Counted from the stretch's first letter, positions 33,106 to 42,393 are shown. The stretch is 64,000 bases of DNA from Ralstonia mannitolilytica (GCF_905397375.1 NZ_CAJPVG010000002.1:310001-374000); one strand, 5' to 3'. Notes: generated by a model not told the origin, from the letters alone. Numbers and translations: made by a program.

Positions 33106-34041
33106 ATGAGACAACGCACCGATTCCACCCTGGCCGCACGCGCGGGCGACAAGCTCCTCGGCGTCTTCCTGATTGCCATATCGGCAGCGTCCTTCGGCGC
33201 GATGGCCATCTTCACGCACTACGCCTATGCGAGCGGCGCCAACGTGGTCGGGCTGCTGATGGTGCGCTTTGTCATCGCGGCGGCCACGTTGATGGTGGTG
33301 ATGCGCGTGCGCGGCATCGGCATCCCGCCGTGGTCGCGCGTGGCCGGGCTGGCCGCGATGGGCGGCATCGGCTATGCGGGCCAGTCGTTCACGTTCTTTA
33401 CGGCGTTGAACTACGCCCCGGCCAGCCTGGTGGCGCTGCTGCTGTACCTGTATCCGATGTTCGTGACGGTGCTGGCCGCGATCTTCCTGCGCGAGCGACT
33501 GACGACGACGGCCATCATTGCGCTGGTGCTGTGCTCGGTGGGCGCCGGGCTCACCGTGGGCGGCGCGGGCCTCTCGGGCGGCAGCACGCTCGGTATTGCG
33601 CTGGGCGTGGCGTCGGCGGCGATCTACTCCGTCTACATCACGGTCGGTGCACGCGTGACGCGCGGGCTCGATCCGCTCGCCTGCACGACCGTCATCTGCA
33701 CTGCCGCGGCGGTCGTCTACACCGGGATGGCACTGTTGGGCGCGCCGGCGCAACTGCCCGGCACGTTTGCGGGTTGGGCCGCCGCCCTGGCGATTGCCGG
33801 CCTGTCGACGGTGGTCGCCATCCTGAGCTTCTTTGCCGGGCTGCAGAAGCTTGGGGCGGCGCAGGCCTCGATGCTGTCGACGCTGGAACCGGTGGTGACG
33901 GTCTTGCTGGCGGCCGGGCTGCTCGGCGAGTCGATCGCTCCCATGCAGATGGCCGGCGGCGTGCTCATTCTGGCCGGCGTGCTGTGGCTCACCCGCGCCG
34001 ACGCCAAGCCCACCGGACACCGCGCCGACGACATGGCGTGA
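33106..34041 (+). CDS. EamA/DMT-family transporter
   Basis: 311 residues, ten helices in two EamA repeats (AGQSFTFFTALNYAPASL in the first; SMLSTLEPVVTVLLAAGLLG in the second). Inner-membrane metabolite exporter, substrate unknown. Start ATG 33106; TACAAT at 33053-33058 could be its -10 box. Divergent from DUF1841, and 80 bases ahead of the nitroreductase gene. Confidence 0.87.
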   Translation: MRQRTDSTLAARAGDKLLGVFLIAISAASFGAMAIFTHYAYASGANVVGLLMVRFVIAAATLMVVMRVRGIGIPPWSRVAGLAAMGGIGYAGQSFTFFTALNYAPASLVALLLYLYPMFVTVLAAIFLRERLTTTAIIALVLCSVGAGLTVGGAGLSGGSTLGIALGVASAAIYSVYITVGARVTRGLDPLACTTVICTAAAVVYTGMALLGAPAQLPGTFAGWAAALAIAGLSTVVAILSFFAGLQKLGAAQASMLSTLEPVVTVLLAAGLLGESIAPMQMAGGVLILAGVLWLTRADAKPTGHRADDMA

Positions 34042-34120
34042 TCCGCCGCCCGGTGGCCTGACGCAAGGCGGGCGCCGCCATTACAATGCGATCCTTGACT
34101 CTTTTCTGGAGCGCTTTGCA

Positions 34121-34708
34121 ATGCCCATGCTTGAACCGTCCGTGCTGGACCAACTGTTCCACGCAGCCCGTACCCACAACGTGTGGCTCGACAAGCCAGT
34201 CGACGACGAACTGCTGCACACGCTGTACGACACCGTGAAGTACGGCCCGACCGCCGCCAACAGCACCCCGGCGCGCTTCGTGTTCGTCAAGAGCGCGGCG
34301 GCCAAGGAGCGCCTCGTGCCGTGCATGTCGGCGGGCAACCAGGAGAAGACGCGCCAGGCGCCCGTGACGGTCATCGTTGCGTACGACACGCAGTTCCACG
34401 AGCAATTGCCCAAGCTGTTTCCGCACACGGATGCGCGTTCGTGGTACGCCGGGGACCAGGCCAAGATCAACGCCGCAGCCCTGATGAACAGCTCGCTGCA
34501 GGGCGGCTACCTCGTGATAGCCGCGCGTGCGCTGGGCCTGGATTGCGGCCCGATGGCCGGCTTCGACGCCGACAAGGTCAACGCAACGTTCTTCCCGGAC
34601 GGGCAGTGGAAGGTCAACTTCATCATGAACATCGGCTACGGCGACGTGGAAAAGCTGCATCCGCGCAACCCGCGCCTGACGTTTGAGGAAGCCTGCAAGA
34701 TCGTCTGA
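34121..34708 (+). CDS. RutE-like nitroreductase family protein (malonic semialdehyde reductase type)
   Basis: 195 residues (E. coli RutE 196). FMN-dependent NADH/NADPH nitroreductase fold; PTAANSTPARFVFV and GPMAGFDADKVNATFF are RutE hallmarks. RutE reduces malonic semialdehyde in uracil degradation, but no rut gene is near, so the physiological substrate may differ. TACAAT at 34082-34087 may be a -10 element. A bidirectional terminator follows. Confidence 0.85.
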   Translation: MPMLEPSVLDQLFHAARTHNVWLDKPVDDELLHTLYDTVKYGPTAANSTPARFVFVKSAAAKERLVPCMSAGNQEKTRQAPVTVIVAYDTQFHEQLPKLFPHTDARSWYAGDQAKINAAALMNSSLQGGYLVIAARALGLDCGPMAGFDADKVNATFFPDGQWKVNFIMNIGYGDVEKLHPRNPRLTFEEACKIV

Positions 34709-34733
34709 TCGGAGGGCGACCGACGCAAAGAAG

Positions 34734-34759
34734 AACGGGGACGCGATGTCCCCGTTTTT
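34734..34759. terminator. Terminator between convergent rutE-like and nth
   Basis: Arms AACGGGGAC (34734-34742) and GTCCCCGTT (34748-34756), 5-base loop, T-tract on the plus strand running into the nth stop codon. Also usable on the minus strand. Confidence 0.88.
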
Positions 34760-35403
34760 CATTCCTTCGGCGCCGGTGTTTTCGGCTTGAACTCGCACAG
34801 CGGCTCGATGGCGCAGTGCCAGCATTCCGGCTTGCGGGCCTTGCAGACGTAGCGCCCATGCAGGATCAGCCAGTGGTGCGCGTCCTGGCGAAATTCCTCC
34901 GGCACCACCTTCAGCAGTTTCAGCTCGACTTCCAGCACGTTCTTGCCCGGCGCCAGCCCCGTGCGGTTGGCCACGCGGAAGATATGCGTGTCCACGGCGA
35001 TCGTCGGCTCACCGAATGCGGTGTTCATCACCACGTTGGCCGTCTTGCGGCCCACGCCCGGCAGCGCTTCAAGCGCGGCGCGATCGCGCGGTACCTCGCC
35101 GCCGTACTGGTCGAGCAGGATGCGGCACGTCTGCAGGATGTGCTTGCACTTGGTGCGGTACAGGCCGATGGTCTTGATGTACTCGGTCAGCCCGTCCTCG
35201 CCCAGCGCCAGGATCTTGGCCGGCGTATTGGCCACAGGAAACAGCTTGCGCGTCGCCTTGTTCACCCCCACGTCGGTCGCCTGTGCCGAGAGCAGCACGG
35301 CAATCAGCAGCTCGAACGGCGTGGTGTATTCCAGCTCGGTGGTCGGCGTCGGGTTGTTCTCGCGCAGGGTCTCGAAGATGGCGCGGCGGCGGGCGGCATT
35401 CAT
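34759..35403 (-). CDS. nth: Endonuclease III
   Basis: 214 residues (E. coli 211). Bifunctional DNA glycosylase/AP lyase for oxidised pyrimidines. Helix-hairpin-helix LPGVGRKTANVV with catalytic Lys, catalytic Asp in VDTHIFRVANR, and a C-terminal [4Fe-4S] site CKARKPECWHCAIEPLC (C-x6-C-x2-C-x5-C). Starts 11 bases after rsxB, so they form an operon. Confidence 0.97.
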   Translation of the reverse strand: MNAARRRAIFETLRENNPTPTTELEYTTPFELLIAVLLSAQATDVGVNKATRKLFPVANTPAKILALGEDGLTEYIKTIGLYRTKCKHILQTCRILLDQYGGEVPRDRAALEALPGVGRKTANVVMNTAFGEPTIAVDTHIFRVANRTGLAPGKNVLEVELKLLKVVPEEFRQDAHHWLILHGRYVCKARKPECWHCAIEPLCEFKPKTPAPKE

Positions 35404-35414
35404 CGGCGGCGGTG

Positions 35415-36248
35415 TCAGGTGTTGTCGGCGTCGGGTTTGGAGAGCGCGGCGATGCGCTTGCGGCGGGCTTCGGCTTCGTCGATCTGAGCTTGTACATCGG
35501 CCGGCACGTTGGTGACATTGCGCGGACCTTGCCCGCGCGCCGCCATTTCGGCCTGCTTCTGCCGGGCACGCTCGATGGCGGCCTGGATGATCGCCTTCTT
35601 GCGCGCCTGCGCGGCCAGCTCAGCCTCATCTGCGGGCTGCTCGGCGTTCACGGCGGCGAGCTTGGCCGCGGCTTTGGCGGCGAGGCGTGCTTCGTTCTCG
35701 GCCTGTTCGCGCTTGAGGCGCGCGTTGCGGAAGACGTAGCGGTCCCGGGCGACGTCGGCTTGCTGCTGGCTCCAGGCATCCCAGCCCGTGCGCTGGCCGG
35801 TAACGGTGACCATGTCGATGCAATCGACCGGGCAGGGCGCCACGCAGAGATCGCAGCCGGTGCACCAGTCTTCGAGCACCATGTGCATCGCCTTTGGGGC
35901 GCCGACGATGGCGTCAACCGGGCACGCCTGGATGCACAGCGTGCAGCCGATGCAGCGCTCCGGATCGATGACGGCCACCGCCCGGGGTTGCTCGACGCCG
36001 TTGGCCGGGTCCAGCGGCAGCAGCTCGCCCGGGCGGCCGAGGGCTTCGGAGAGCCGGCGGATGCCTTCCGCGCCGCCCGGCGGGCAGCGGTTGGGCAGGG
36101 CTTCGCCGCTGGCCATGGCTTCGGCGTACGGGCGGCAGCCGTTGTAGCCGCACTTCGTGCACTGCGTTTGCGGCAGGAGGTTTTCGAGCCGGTCGGCCAG
36201 GGATGCGGCCAATGTGGGGGGCAAGGAAACCACGATGGGATCTGTCAT
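35415..36248 (-). CDS. rsxB: Soluble RsxB/RnfB-type ferredoxin (stand-alone)
   Basis: 277 residues. N-terminal Fes domain (CTKCGYNGC with further Cys in NRC), then two [4Fe-4S] motifs CIGCTLCIQACP and CTGCDLCVAPCP, and a charged Lys/Ala/Glu-rich helical tail (about 170-277). The N-terminal membrane helix of E. coli RsxB is missing, and no other rsx/rnf subunit genes are present. It probably works as a free electron carrier. Directly upstream of nth, as rsx genes are in E. coli, which hints at Fe-S related coupling. Confidence 0.88.
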   Translation of the reverse strand: MTDPIVVSLPPTLAASLADRLENLLPQTQCTKCGYNGCRPYAEAMASGEALPNRCPPGGAEGIRRLSEALGRPGELLPLDPANGVEQPRAVAVIDPERCIGCTLCIQACPVDAIVGAPKAMHMVLEDWCTGCDLCVAPCPVDCIDMVTVTGQRTGWDAWSQQQADVARDRYVFRNARLKREQAENEARLAAKAAAKLAAVNAEQPADEAELAAQARKKAIIQAAIERARQKQAEMAARGQGPRNVTNVPADVQAQIDEAEARRKRIAALSKPDADNT

Positions 36249-36322
36249 TTGAATAGCCCGGCATTATCGCCGATTTGTCCGTCGCGCAAGGCGTGCATGC
36301 CCTGACATCGTGTGCGGCGGGC

Positions 36323-36342
36323 ATGTCTTATCCCTATGACAT
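36323..36342. promoter_or_regulatory. Possible operator of the TetR gene
   Basis: Outer arms ATGTC (36323-36327) and GACAT (36338-36342) around a 10-base centre, 30 bases before the TetR start and overlapping CATAAT (36340-36345), a -10-like word. Autoregulation by the adjacent repressor would fit; not shown. Confidence 0.4.
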
Positions 36343-36372
36343 AATCCCTGCGTTCCAACGGACCGACGTGCC

Positions 36373-37068
36373 ATGCCGTCTTACCCCGCCGCGCCGCTCC
36401 CCGACCTGGACGTCGATGCCCAGGGCGGATCCGCCGCCCCTCGTGCCCGTCGCGACCCTGCCGGCACGCGTCGACGCATTCTTGCCGCGGCCATCGAAGA
36501 GTTTGCGCGCGGCGGCTTTGCGGGCGCCCGCGTCGATGCCATTGCGCGCCGGGCGGAAACCAACGAGCGCATGCTGTACTACTACTACGGCAGCAAGGAA
36601 AAGCTCTTCCTGACCGTGCTCGAGCACATGTACTTCCGCTTCAAGGAGGCGGAAGAGCAGGTGCAGATCGAGTCGTCCGACCCGCGCGAGGCGGTGATCC
36701 AGCTTGCGCGTTTCGTCTGGGATTTCTATTACGAGAACCCCGAGTTCATCCGCCTGCTCAACAGCGAGAACCTGCACGAGGCGCGGCATCTGAAGACGTC
36801 TGCGCACCTCGGCGAGCTCGTCAATCCGGTCATTGACGTGCTGCGCGGCGTGGTGGAGCGCGGCCAGCGGGCGGGCGTCTTCCGCGACGATGTCGACGTG
36901 CCGCGGCTGTACCTGACGATTTCGGCGCTGGGCTATTACGTGCTGTCCAACCGTTACACGATCAGCGCAGTGGTCGGGCGTGACATTGCCTCGGCCGATG
37001 AGCACGAAGCGTTCGCGCAGCTCCACATCAAGATGCTTCTGGCGTACCTCGAGAAACCGAAGGGCTGA
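36373..37068 (+). CDS. TetR/AcrR family transcriptional regulator
   Basis: 231 residues. TetR DNA-binding domain about 32-80: RRRILAAAIEEFARGGF, then AETNERMLYYYYGSKEKLF. The C-terminal ligand domain starts near 90 and resembles TetR_C_33-type proteins (RutR/NicS-like). Ligand unknown. Divergent from rsxB, convergent with phaZ; a terminator separates it from phaZ. Confidence 0.9.
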   Translation: MPSYPAAPLPDLDVDAQGGSAAPRARRDPAGTRRRILAAAIEEFARGGFAGARVDAIARRAETNERMLYYYYGSKEKLFLTVLEHMYFRFKEAEEQVQIESSDPREAVIQLARFVWDFYYENPEFIRLLNSENLHEARHLKTSAHLGELVNPVIDVLRGVVERGQRAGVFRDDVDVPRLYLTISALGYYVLSNRYTISAVVGRDIASADEHEAFAQLHIKMLLAYLEKPKG

Positions 37069-37084
37069 CGCGCACCGCCTAACA

Positions 37085-37112
37085 AAAAAGCCTCGCAGTT
37101 GCGAGGCTTTTT
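37085..37112. terminator. Bidirectional terminator (TetR / phaZ)
   Basis: Arms AGCCTCGCA and TGCGAGGCT around GT, flanked by five A (left) and five T (right), so either strand gets a U-tail. Confidence 0.9.
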
Positions 37113-37125
37113 CATTGCGCGGCGT

Positions 37126-38397
37126 TCAGGCCACGGCCTTGATGCGCGGTGCGTTGTGGTCGTAGCGGCGGATGAAATCGCGCAGTTGCGGATACACCTG
37201 CTCGCGCCAGCGCCGGCCCGAGAAGATGCCGTAGTGGCCGCACTTCGGCGCCGTGAGGTGTTGCTTGCGCGTTTTCGGGATGCCGGTGCAGAGGCCGTGC
37301 GCCGCTTCGGTCTGGCCGCTGCCGGAGATGTCGTCCAGCTCGCCTTCGATGGTGAAGAGCGCCGTGTTGCGGATGTCCTGCGGGCGCACGGGCTTGCCTT
37401 CCACCACCCACGTGCCGTTGGCGAGGTGGAATTCCTGGAACACGTCGCGGATGGTCTCGAGGTAGTACTCGGCGGCCATGTCGAGCACGGCGTTGTACTC
37501 GTCGTAGAAGCGCACGTGGGCTTCGGCGTCTTCGGTGTCGCCTTCGATCAGGCTCAGGTAGTAGTCGTAATGAGACGACAGGTGGCGGTCCGGGTTCATC
37601 GCCACGAAGCCGGCGTGCTGCAGGAAGCCCGGATAGACCTTGCGACCGTGGCCCGGATAGTTGGCCGGCACCGTGTAGATCACGTTGTTCTCGAACCAGC
37701 TGTACGACTTGTTGGTCGCCAGCGAGTTGACCGCCGTCGGGCTCTTGCGCGCATCGATCGGGCCGCCCATCATGGTCATGGTGCGCGGCGTCTGCTCGCC
37801 GTCCGACGCCATCAGCGAGATGGCAGCCAGCACCGGCACCGTCGGCTGGCACACCGAGATCACGTGCAGCTTCTCGGCCCCGATGTGGTTGATGAACTCG
37901 CGGATGTAGTTGATGTAGTCGGAGAGGTGGAAGGCCCCTTGCTCGACCGGCACCATGCGGGCGTCGATCCAATCCGTCACGTATACCTTGTGGTCCTGCA
38001 GCAGCGTGCGGACCGTGTCGCGCAGCAGCGTGGAGTGGTGGCCCGACAGCGGCGCGCACACGAGCACGGTCGGCTCGTCCTTGAGCAGCTTGATGGTCTC
38101 GGCGTCGTCGGCGTAGCGCTTGAAGCGGATCAGGCGGCAGAACGGCTTCTCGATGATGGTCTGTTCGACGATCGGGATGTCGCGCCCGTTGGATTTGACC
38201 GAGCGGATGCCGAACTCCGGCTTTTCGTATTCCTTGCCGAGGCGATACAGCAGCTCGTAGCCCGCGGCGTAGCGTTGTGCGCCGGGCAGCAGCGACAGCG
38301 GGCTCAGCGGGTTGGTGAAGGTCTTGGCGGTGGCCTGCGCCCAGGCCGTCATGGGGCTGAGCAGGGCGCGCTGGAATTCGTGGAGCTGGTAAAGCAT
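37126..38397 (-). CDS. phaZ: Intracellular polyhydroxyalkanoate depolymerase
   Basis: 423 residues, like Cupriavidus necator PhaZa1. Hydrolyses stored polyhydroxybutyrate at granule surfaces. Nucleophile Cys183 sits in SVCQP in place of a lipase GxSxG; a His candidate is in APKCGHYGIF near the C-terminus. No signal peptide, which fits a cytosolic granule enzyme. Single-gene unit closed by the hairpin at 37085-37112. Confidence 0.95.
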   Translation of the reverse strand: MLYQLHEFQRALLSPMTAWAQATAKTFTNPLSPLSLLPGAQRYAAGYELLYRLGKEYEKPEFGIRSVKSNGRDIPIVEQTIIEKPFCRLIRFKRYADDAETIKLLKDEPTVLVCAPLSGHHSTLLRDTVRTLLQDHKVYVTDWIDARMVPVEQGAFHLSDYINYIREFINHIGAEKLHVISVCQPTVPVLAAISLMASDGEQTPRTMTMMGGPIDARKSPTAVNSLATNKSYSWFENNVIYTVPANYPGHGRKVYPGFLQHAGFVAMNPDRHLSSHYDYYLSLIEGDTEDAEAHVRFYDEYNAVLDMAAEYYLETIRDVFQEFHLANGTWVVEGKPVRPQDIRNTALFTIEGELDDISGSGQTEAAHGLCTGIPKTRKQHLTAPKCGHYGIFSGRRWREQVYPQLRDFIRRYDHNAPRIKAVA

Positions 38398-38538
38398 GGC
38401 TGGACCGTTCTGTGGTGGCGGGGGCGACGCAAACGATTATGCACCGACGCACATATTACTGCGATGCAGCACAAACCCTGATACCCGAGTGTTGCGCGCC
38501 TCATATGATGCGCCCGTGTCAGTCTAGGACCATGCAGC

Positions 38539-38567
38539 AAAAAAGCGGCCGAAGCCGCTTTTCTTTT
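38539..38567. terminator. Terminator after tyrB
   Basis: Arms AAAAGCGGC (38541-38549) and GCCGCTTTT (38554-38562) with a CGAA loop. The minus strand gets a T-run after the stem (complement of 38539-38544), ending tyrB; the plus strand also has a T-rich tail. Confidence 0.87.
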
Positions 38568-38603
38568 TGCAATTGCGCCACGGTGGGTGGCACACGCGTC
38601 ACC

Positions 38604-39800
38604 TTACAGCACGTCGGCGATGGCGTTGACCACGGCGTCAATGTTGTGGGTGTTCAGCGCCGCCACACAGATGCGGCCCGTCGACACGGCGTAGATGCCG
38701 TGCTCCGTACGCAGACGATCGACCTGTGCCGAGGTCAGCCCCGAGTACGAGAACATGCCGCGCTGCGCCTTCACGAACGAGAAGTCCGTCTTCACGCCCT
38801 TGGCGGCCAGCTTGTCGACCAGCGCGTTGCGCATCGACTTGATGCGGTCGCGCATTTCACCGAGTTCCTGCTCCCACATGGCACGCAGTTCGGGGCTGTT
38901 CAGCACCGTGGCAACCACCGTGCCGCCGTGCGTGGGCGGGTTGGAGTAGTTCGTGCGGATCACGCGCTTGACCTGCGACAGCACGCGGGCCGCTTCGTCC
39001 TTGCTGGCCGTCACGATCGACAGCGCGCCGACGCGCTCGCCGTAAAGCGAGAACGACTTCGAGAACGAGCTCGACACGAAGAACGAGAGGCCGGACTCCG
39101 CAAACAGCCGCACGGCCAGGCCGTCTTCCTGGATGCCGTCGGCAAAGCCCTGGTAGGCCATGTCGAGGAACGGGATCAGGTTCTTGGCCTTGATGACTTC
39201 CACGACCTGCTTCCACTGGTCGGCCGTCATGTCGACCCCCGTCGGGTTGTGGCAGCAGGCGTGCAGCACGATGACGGTGTTCGGTGCGTAGCTGTTGAGC
39301 GAATCGAGCAGGCCGCCAAAGTTCAGGCCGTGCGACGCGGCGTCGTAGTACGTGTAGTTGACGACTTCAAAGCCGGCGCCTTCAAACAGCGCGCGGTGGT
39401 TTTCCCAGCTCGGATCGGAAATGGCGACCTTGGCGTTCGGGGCCAGGCGCTTGAGGAAGTCCGCGCCGATCTTCAGCGCGCCGGTGCCGCCCAGAGCCTG
39501 CGCCGTGACGACGCGGCCTTCGGCGATCAGCGGGGAGTCGGCACCGAACAGCAGCTTCTGCACGGCCTGGTCGTAGGCGGCAATGCCTTCGATCGGCAGG
39601 TAGCCGCGCGGGGCGACGGTCGCCAGGCGGGCCTTTTCGGCTTCCTGAACCGCGCGCAGCACCGGGATTTTCCCTTCGTCGGTGAAGTACACGCCCACGC
39701 CCAGATTCACCTTGGTGCTGCGGGTATCGGCGTTGAAGGCTTCATTCAGGCCCAGGATGGGGTCGCGCGGGGCCAGTTCGACGGCGGAAAAAAGCGACAT
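38604..39800 (-). CDS. tyrB: Aromatic/aspartate aminotransferase
   Basis: 398 residues, class I aminotransferase subgroup Ialpha. Markers: TKVNLGVGVYFTDEGKIPVL, CHNPTGVD, DMAYQGFADG, SSSFSKSFSLYGERVGAL with PLP-lysine, and the substrate Arg near SVSTGRICVA. Transfers amino groups between aspartate or aromatic amino acids and 2-oxoglutarate; TyrB and AspC cannot be told apart with certainty. Divergent from uvrB across a 335-base region. Confidence 0.92.
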   Translation of the reverse strand: MSLFSAVELAPRDPILGLNEAFNADTRSTKVNLGVGVYFTDEGKIPVLRAVQEAEKARLATVAPRGYLPIEGIAAYDQAVQKLLFGADSPLIAEGRVVTAQALGGTGALKIGADFLKRLAPNAKVAISDPSWENHRALFEGAGFEVVNYTYYDAASHGLNFGGLLDSLNSYAPNTVIVLHACCHNPTGVDMTADQWKQVVEVIKAKNLIPFLDMAYQGFADGIQEDGLAVRLFAESGLSFFVSSSFSKSFSLYGERVGALSIVTASKDEAARVLSQVKRVIRTNYSNPPTHGGTVVATVLNSPELRAMWEQELGEMRDRIKSMRNALVDKLAAKGVKTDFSFVKAQRGMFSYSGLTSAQVDRLRTEHGIYAVSTGRICVAALNTHNIDAVVNAIADVL

Positions 39801-40135
39801 GATGTCTCTGCGTTCGGTTGGTTTCAGAATGCGGTGGGATGCTGCAGGCGGTGCGCCGCAAGCGGCCGGCAGGGCTGTCGGCGGCAGTTGGATCCAGCGG
39901 GCACAAAGCCGGATTGTACCGAATACAGGCTCTAATCGCCCGAAAAATCCTTGTAGAACAGGCGCCTAAAGCGGTTGGGCGGGCGGTACAGATTTCGGAG
40001 TCCGGGCGCGCAAACGATCGCCGGGGCGGCGCGCTACACTACATGATTGGTTGCAATTGGCCGCGCCGCCCCGATCTGTTGCGGGCGTGTGCGTCACTTT
40101 GCTGACTGTTTGCGCTGCCATCCCACTCCGCCGCC
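39801..40135. other. tyrB-uvrB divergent intergenic region with a long inverted repeat
   Basis: 335 bases with no gene. It should hold both promoters. The notable structure is a 12-bp perfect inverted repeat, CGGGGCGGCGCG at 40022-40033 and its complement at 40062-40073, around a 28-base, comparatively A/T-rich loop carrying TACACT (40035-40040) and TTGCAATTGG. No LexA box with correct spacing was seen. Confidence 0.75.
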
Positions 40136-42226
40136 ATGACCGACCTGAGCCAAGTCCCCAGCCCGTACGACGAATCGAAATTTGTGACGTTCGAGGGCTC
40201 GCCGTTCCAGCTGTACCAGCCGTATCCACCGGCCGGCGACCAGCCCGAGGCCATCCGCAAGCTTGTCGAGAACATCGAGGACGGCCTGTCGTACCAGACG
40301 CTGCTGGGCGTCACGGGCTCGGGCAAGACGTACACCATGGCCAATGTGATCGCGCGCGTGGGGCGCCCGGCGATCGTGTTTGCGCCCAACAAGACGCTGG
40401 CGGCGCAGCTGTATTCGGAGTTCCGCGAGTTCTTCCCGCGCAACGCGGTCGAGTACTTCGTCTCGTACTACGACTACTACCAGCCTGAAGCCTATGTGCC
40501 GCAGCGCGATCTCTTCATCGAGAAGGATTCGTCGATCAACGAGCACATCGAGCAGATGCGGCTCTCGGCCACCAAGAGCCTGCTGGAGCGCCGCGACGTG
40601 GTGATCGTGGCGACCGTCTCGGCCATCTACGGTATCGGCAACCCGAGCGAATACCACCAGATGATCCTGACGCTGCGCGCGGGCGACAAGGTGAGCCAGC
40701 GCGACGTGATCGCACGCCTGATCGCCATGCAGTACACGCGCAACGAGACGGATTTCCAGCGCGGCACCTTCCGCGTGCGCGGCGATACGGTGGACATCTT
40801 TCCCGCCGAGCATGCGGAGATGGCTGTGCGCCTGGAGCTGTTCGACGACGAAGTCGAATCGCTGCAGCTGTTCGATCCGCTGACGGGCCGCGTGCGGCAG
40901 AAGATTCCGCGCTTCACCGTCTACCCGTCGAGCCACTACGTGACACCGCGCGAGACCGTGCTGCGCGCCATCGAGACCATCAAGGCCGAACTGCGCGAGC
41001 GGCTCGATTTCTTTTACAAGGAGAACAAGCTCGTCGAGGCGCAGCGGCTGGAGCAGCGCACGCGCTTCGATCTCGAGATGCTGCAGGAGCTGGGCTTCTG
41101 CAAGGGCATCGAGAACTACTCGCGGCACCTGTCGGGCTCGGCGCCGGGCGAGCCGCCGCCGACGCTCGTCGACTATCTGCCGCCCGATGCGCTGATGTTC
41201 CTGGATGAATCGCACGTGCTGATCGGCCAGCTCAACGGCATGTACAACGGCGACCGCGCACGCAAGGAAACGCTGGCCGAATACGGCTTCCGCCTGCCTT
41301 CCGCGCTGGACAACCGGCCGCTCAAGTTCGCCGAGTTCGAGACCAAGATGCGGCAGGTGACGTTCGTCTCGGCCACCCCCGGCGATTACGAGAAGGCGAA
41401 GGCCGGCACCGAGGTCGTCGAGCAGGTCGTGCGCCCCACGGGGCTGGTCGACCCGGTCATCCAGGTGCGCCCGGCCACGACGCAGGTCGACGATCTGCTG
41501 TCGGAAATCCATCTGCGCGTCGAGGCCGGCGAGCGCGTGCTGGTGACCACGCTGACCAAGCGCATGGCCGAGCAGCTGACGGAATTCCTGTCGGAAAACG
41601 GCATCAAGGTGCGCTACCTGCACTCGGACATCGACACCGTCGAGCGCGTGGAGATCATCCGCGACCTGCGCCTCGGTACGTTCGACGTGCTGGTCGGGAT
41701 CAACCTGCTGCGCGAGGGGCTGGATATTCCGGAGGTGTCGCTCGTGGCGATCCTGGACGCCGACAAGGAAGGCTTCCTGCGTGCCGAGCGCTCGCTCATC
41801 CAGACCATCGGGCGCGCGGCCCGGAACGTGAACGGCACCGCCATCCTGTATGCGGACCGCATCACCGATTCGATGCGCAAGGCGATCGACGAGACCGAGC
41901 GCCGCCGCGCCAAGCAGATCGCCTACAACGAGGCGCATGGCATTACGCCGCGCGGCGTGGTCAAGCGCATCAAGGACATCATTGACGGCGTGTACAACGT
42001 CGACGAGGCGCGCGCCGAACTCCGGGCCGCGCAAGAGGCCGCCAAGTACGAGGACATGAGCGAGAAGCAGGCGTCCAAGGAAATCAAGCGCCTCGAGAAG
42101 CAGATGCTCGACCATGCCAAGAACCTCGAATTCGAGAAGGCGGCGCAGGTGCGCGATCAGCTGGCCAAGCTGAAGTCGCAACTGTTCGGCGCGAGCGGCG
42201 AAGACCACATCGTCCCGACCGCCTGA
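40136..42226 (+). CDS. uvrB: Excinuclease ABC subunit B
   Basis: 696 residues (E. coli 673). DNA-damage verification helicase of nucleotide excision repair. Walker A GVTGSGKT, beta-hairpin SYYDYYQPEAYVP, helicase motifs DESHVLIGQL, TKRMAEQLTEFL, and QTIGRAARN; the C-terminal UVR motif (LEKQMLDHAKNLEFEKAAQV) binds UvrC. ATG 40136. An 8-bp hairpin at 42258-42281 follows. Confidence 0.98.
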   Translation: MTDLSQVPSPYDESKFVTFEGSPFQLYQPYPPAGDQPEAIRKLVENIEDGLSYQTLLGVTGSGKTYTMANVIARVGRPAIVFAPNKTLAAQLYSEFREFFPRNAVEYFVSYYDYYQPEAYVPQRDLFIEKDSSINEHIEQMRLSATKSLLERRDVVIVATVSAIYGIGNPSEYHQMILTLRAGDKVSQRDVIARLIAMQYTRNETDFQRGTFRVRGDTVDIFPAEHAEMAVRLELFDDEVESLQLFDPLTGRVRQKIPRFTVYPSSHYVTPRETVLRAIETIKAELRERLDFFYKENKLVEAQRLEQRTRFDLEMLQELGFCKGIENYSRHLSGSAPGEPPPTLVDYLPPDALMFLDESHVLIGQLNGMYNGDRARKETLAEYGFRLPSALDNRPLKFAEFETKMRQVTFVSATPGDYEKAKAGTEVVEQVVRPTGLVDPVIQVRPATTQVDDLLSEIHLRVEAGERVLVTTLTKRMAEQLTEFLSENGIKVRYLHSDIDTVERVEIIRDLRLGTFDVLVGINLLREGLDIPEVSLVAILDADKEGFLRAERSLIQTIGRAARNVNGTAILYADRITDSMRKAIDETERRRAKQIAYNEAHGITPRGVVKRIKDIIDGVYNVDEARAELRAAQEAAKYEDMSEKQASKEIKRLEKQMLDHAKNLEFEKAAQVRDQLAKLKSQLFGASGEDHIVPTA

Positions 42227-42257
42227 GCTGCGCGGCCGCTGCCGCCTGGGCCATGCG

Positions 42258-42281
42258 ACCCCGCGTGGCTGCCCGCGGGGT
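42258..42281 (+). terminator. GC hairpin after uvrB (no T-tract)
   Basis: Arms ACCCCGCG (42258-42265) and CGCGGGGT (42274-42281) with an 8-base loop, 32 bases after the uvrB stop. No U-tail, so it is weak as an intrinsic terminator. A perfect TTGACA at 42291-42296 follows, without a convincing -10. Confidence 0.45.
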
Positions 42282-42393
42282 GGTGGGCTGTTGACACAAT
42301 TTCAGATCATTCTCAGGCGCTGCGCGTCGTCTGAGCGGGGAACCGGCACGTTGTCATGCAGTCGGCATACGTGGCCGTCATCAAGGGAGTTCG

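Noticed and set aside
39914..39928. LexA/SOS box upstream of uvrB
   Set aside because: The best candidate, TTGT-N7-ACAG, has a spacer one base too short and a wrong first base.
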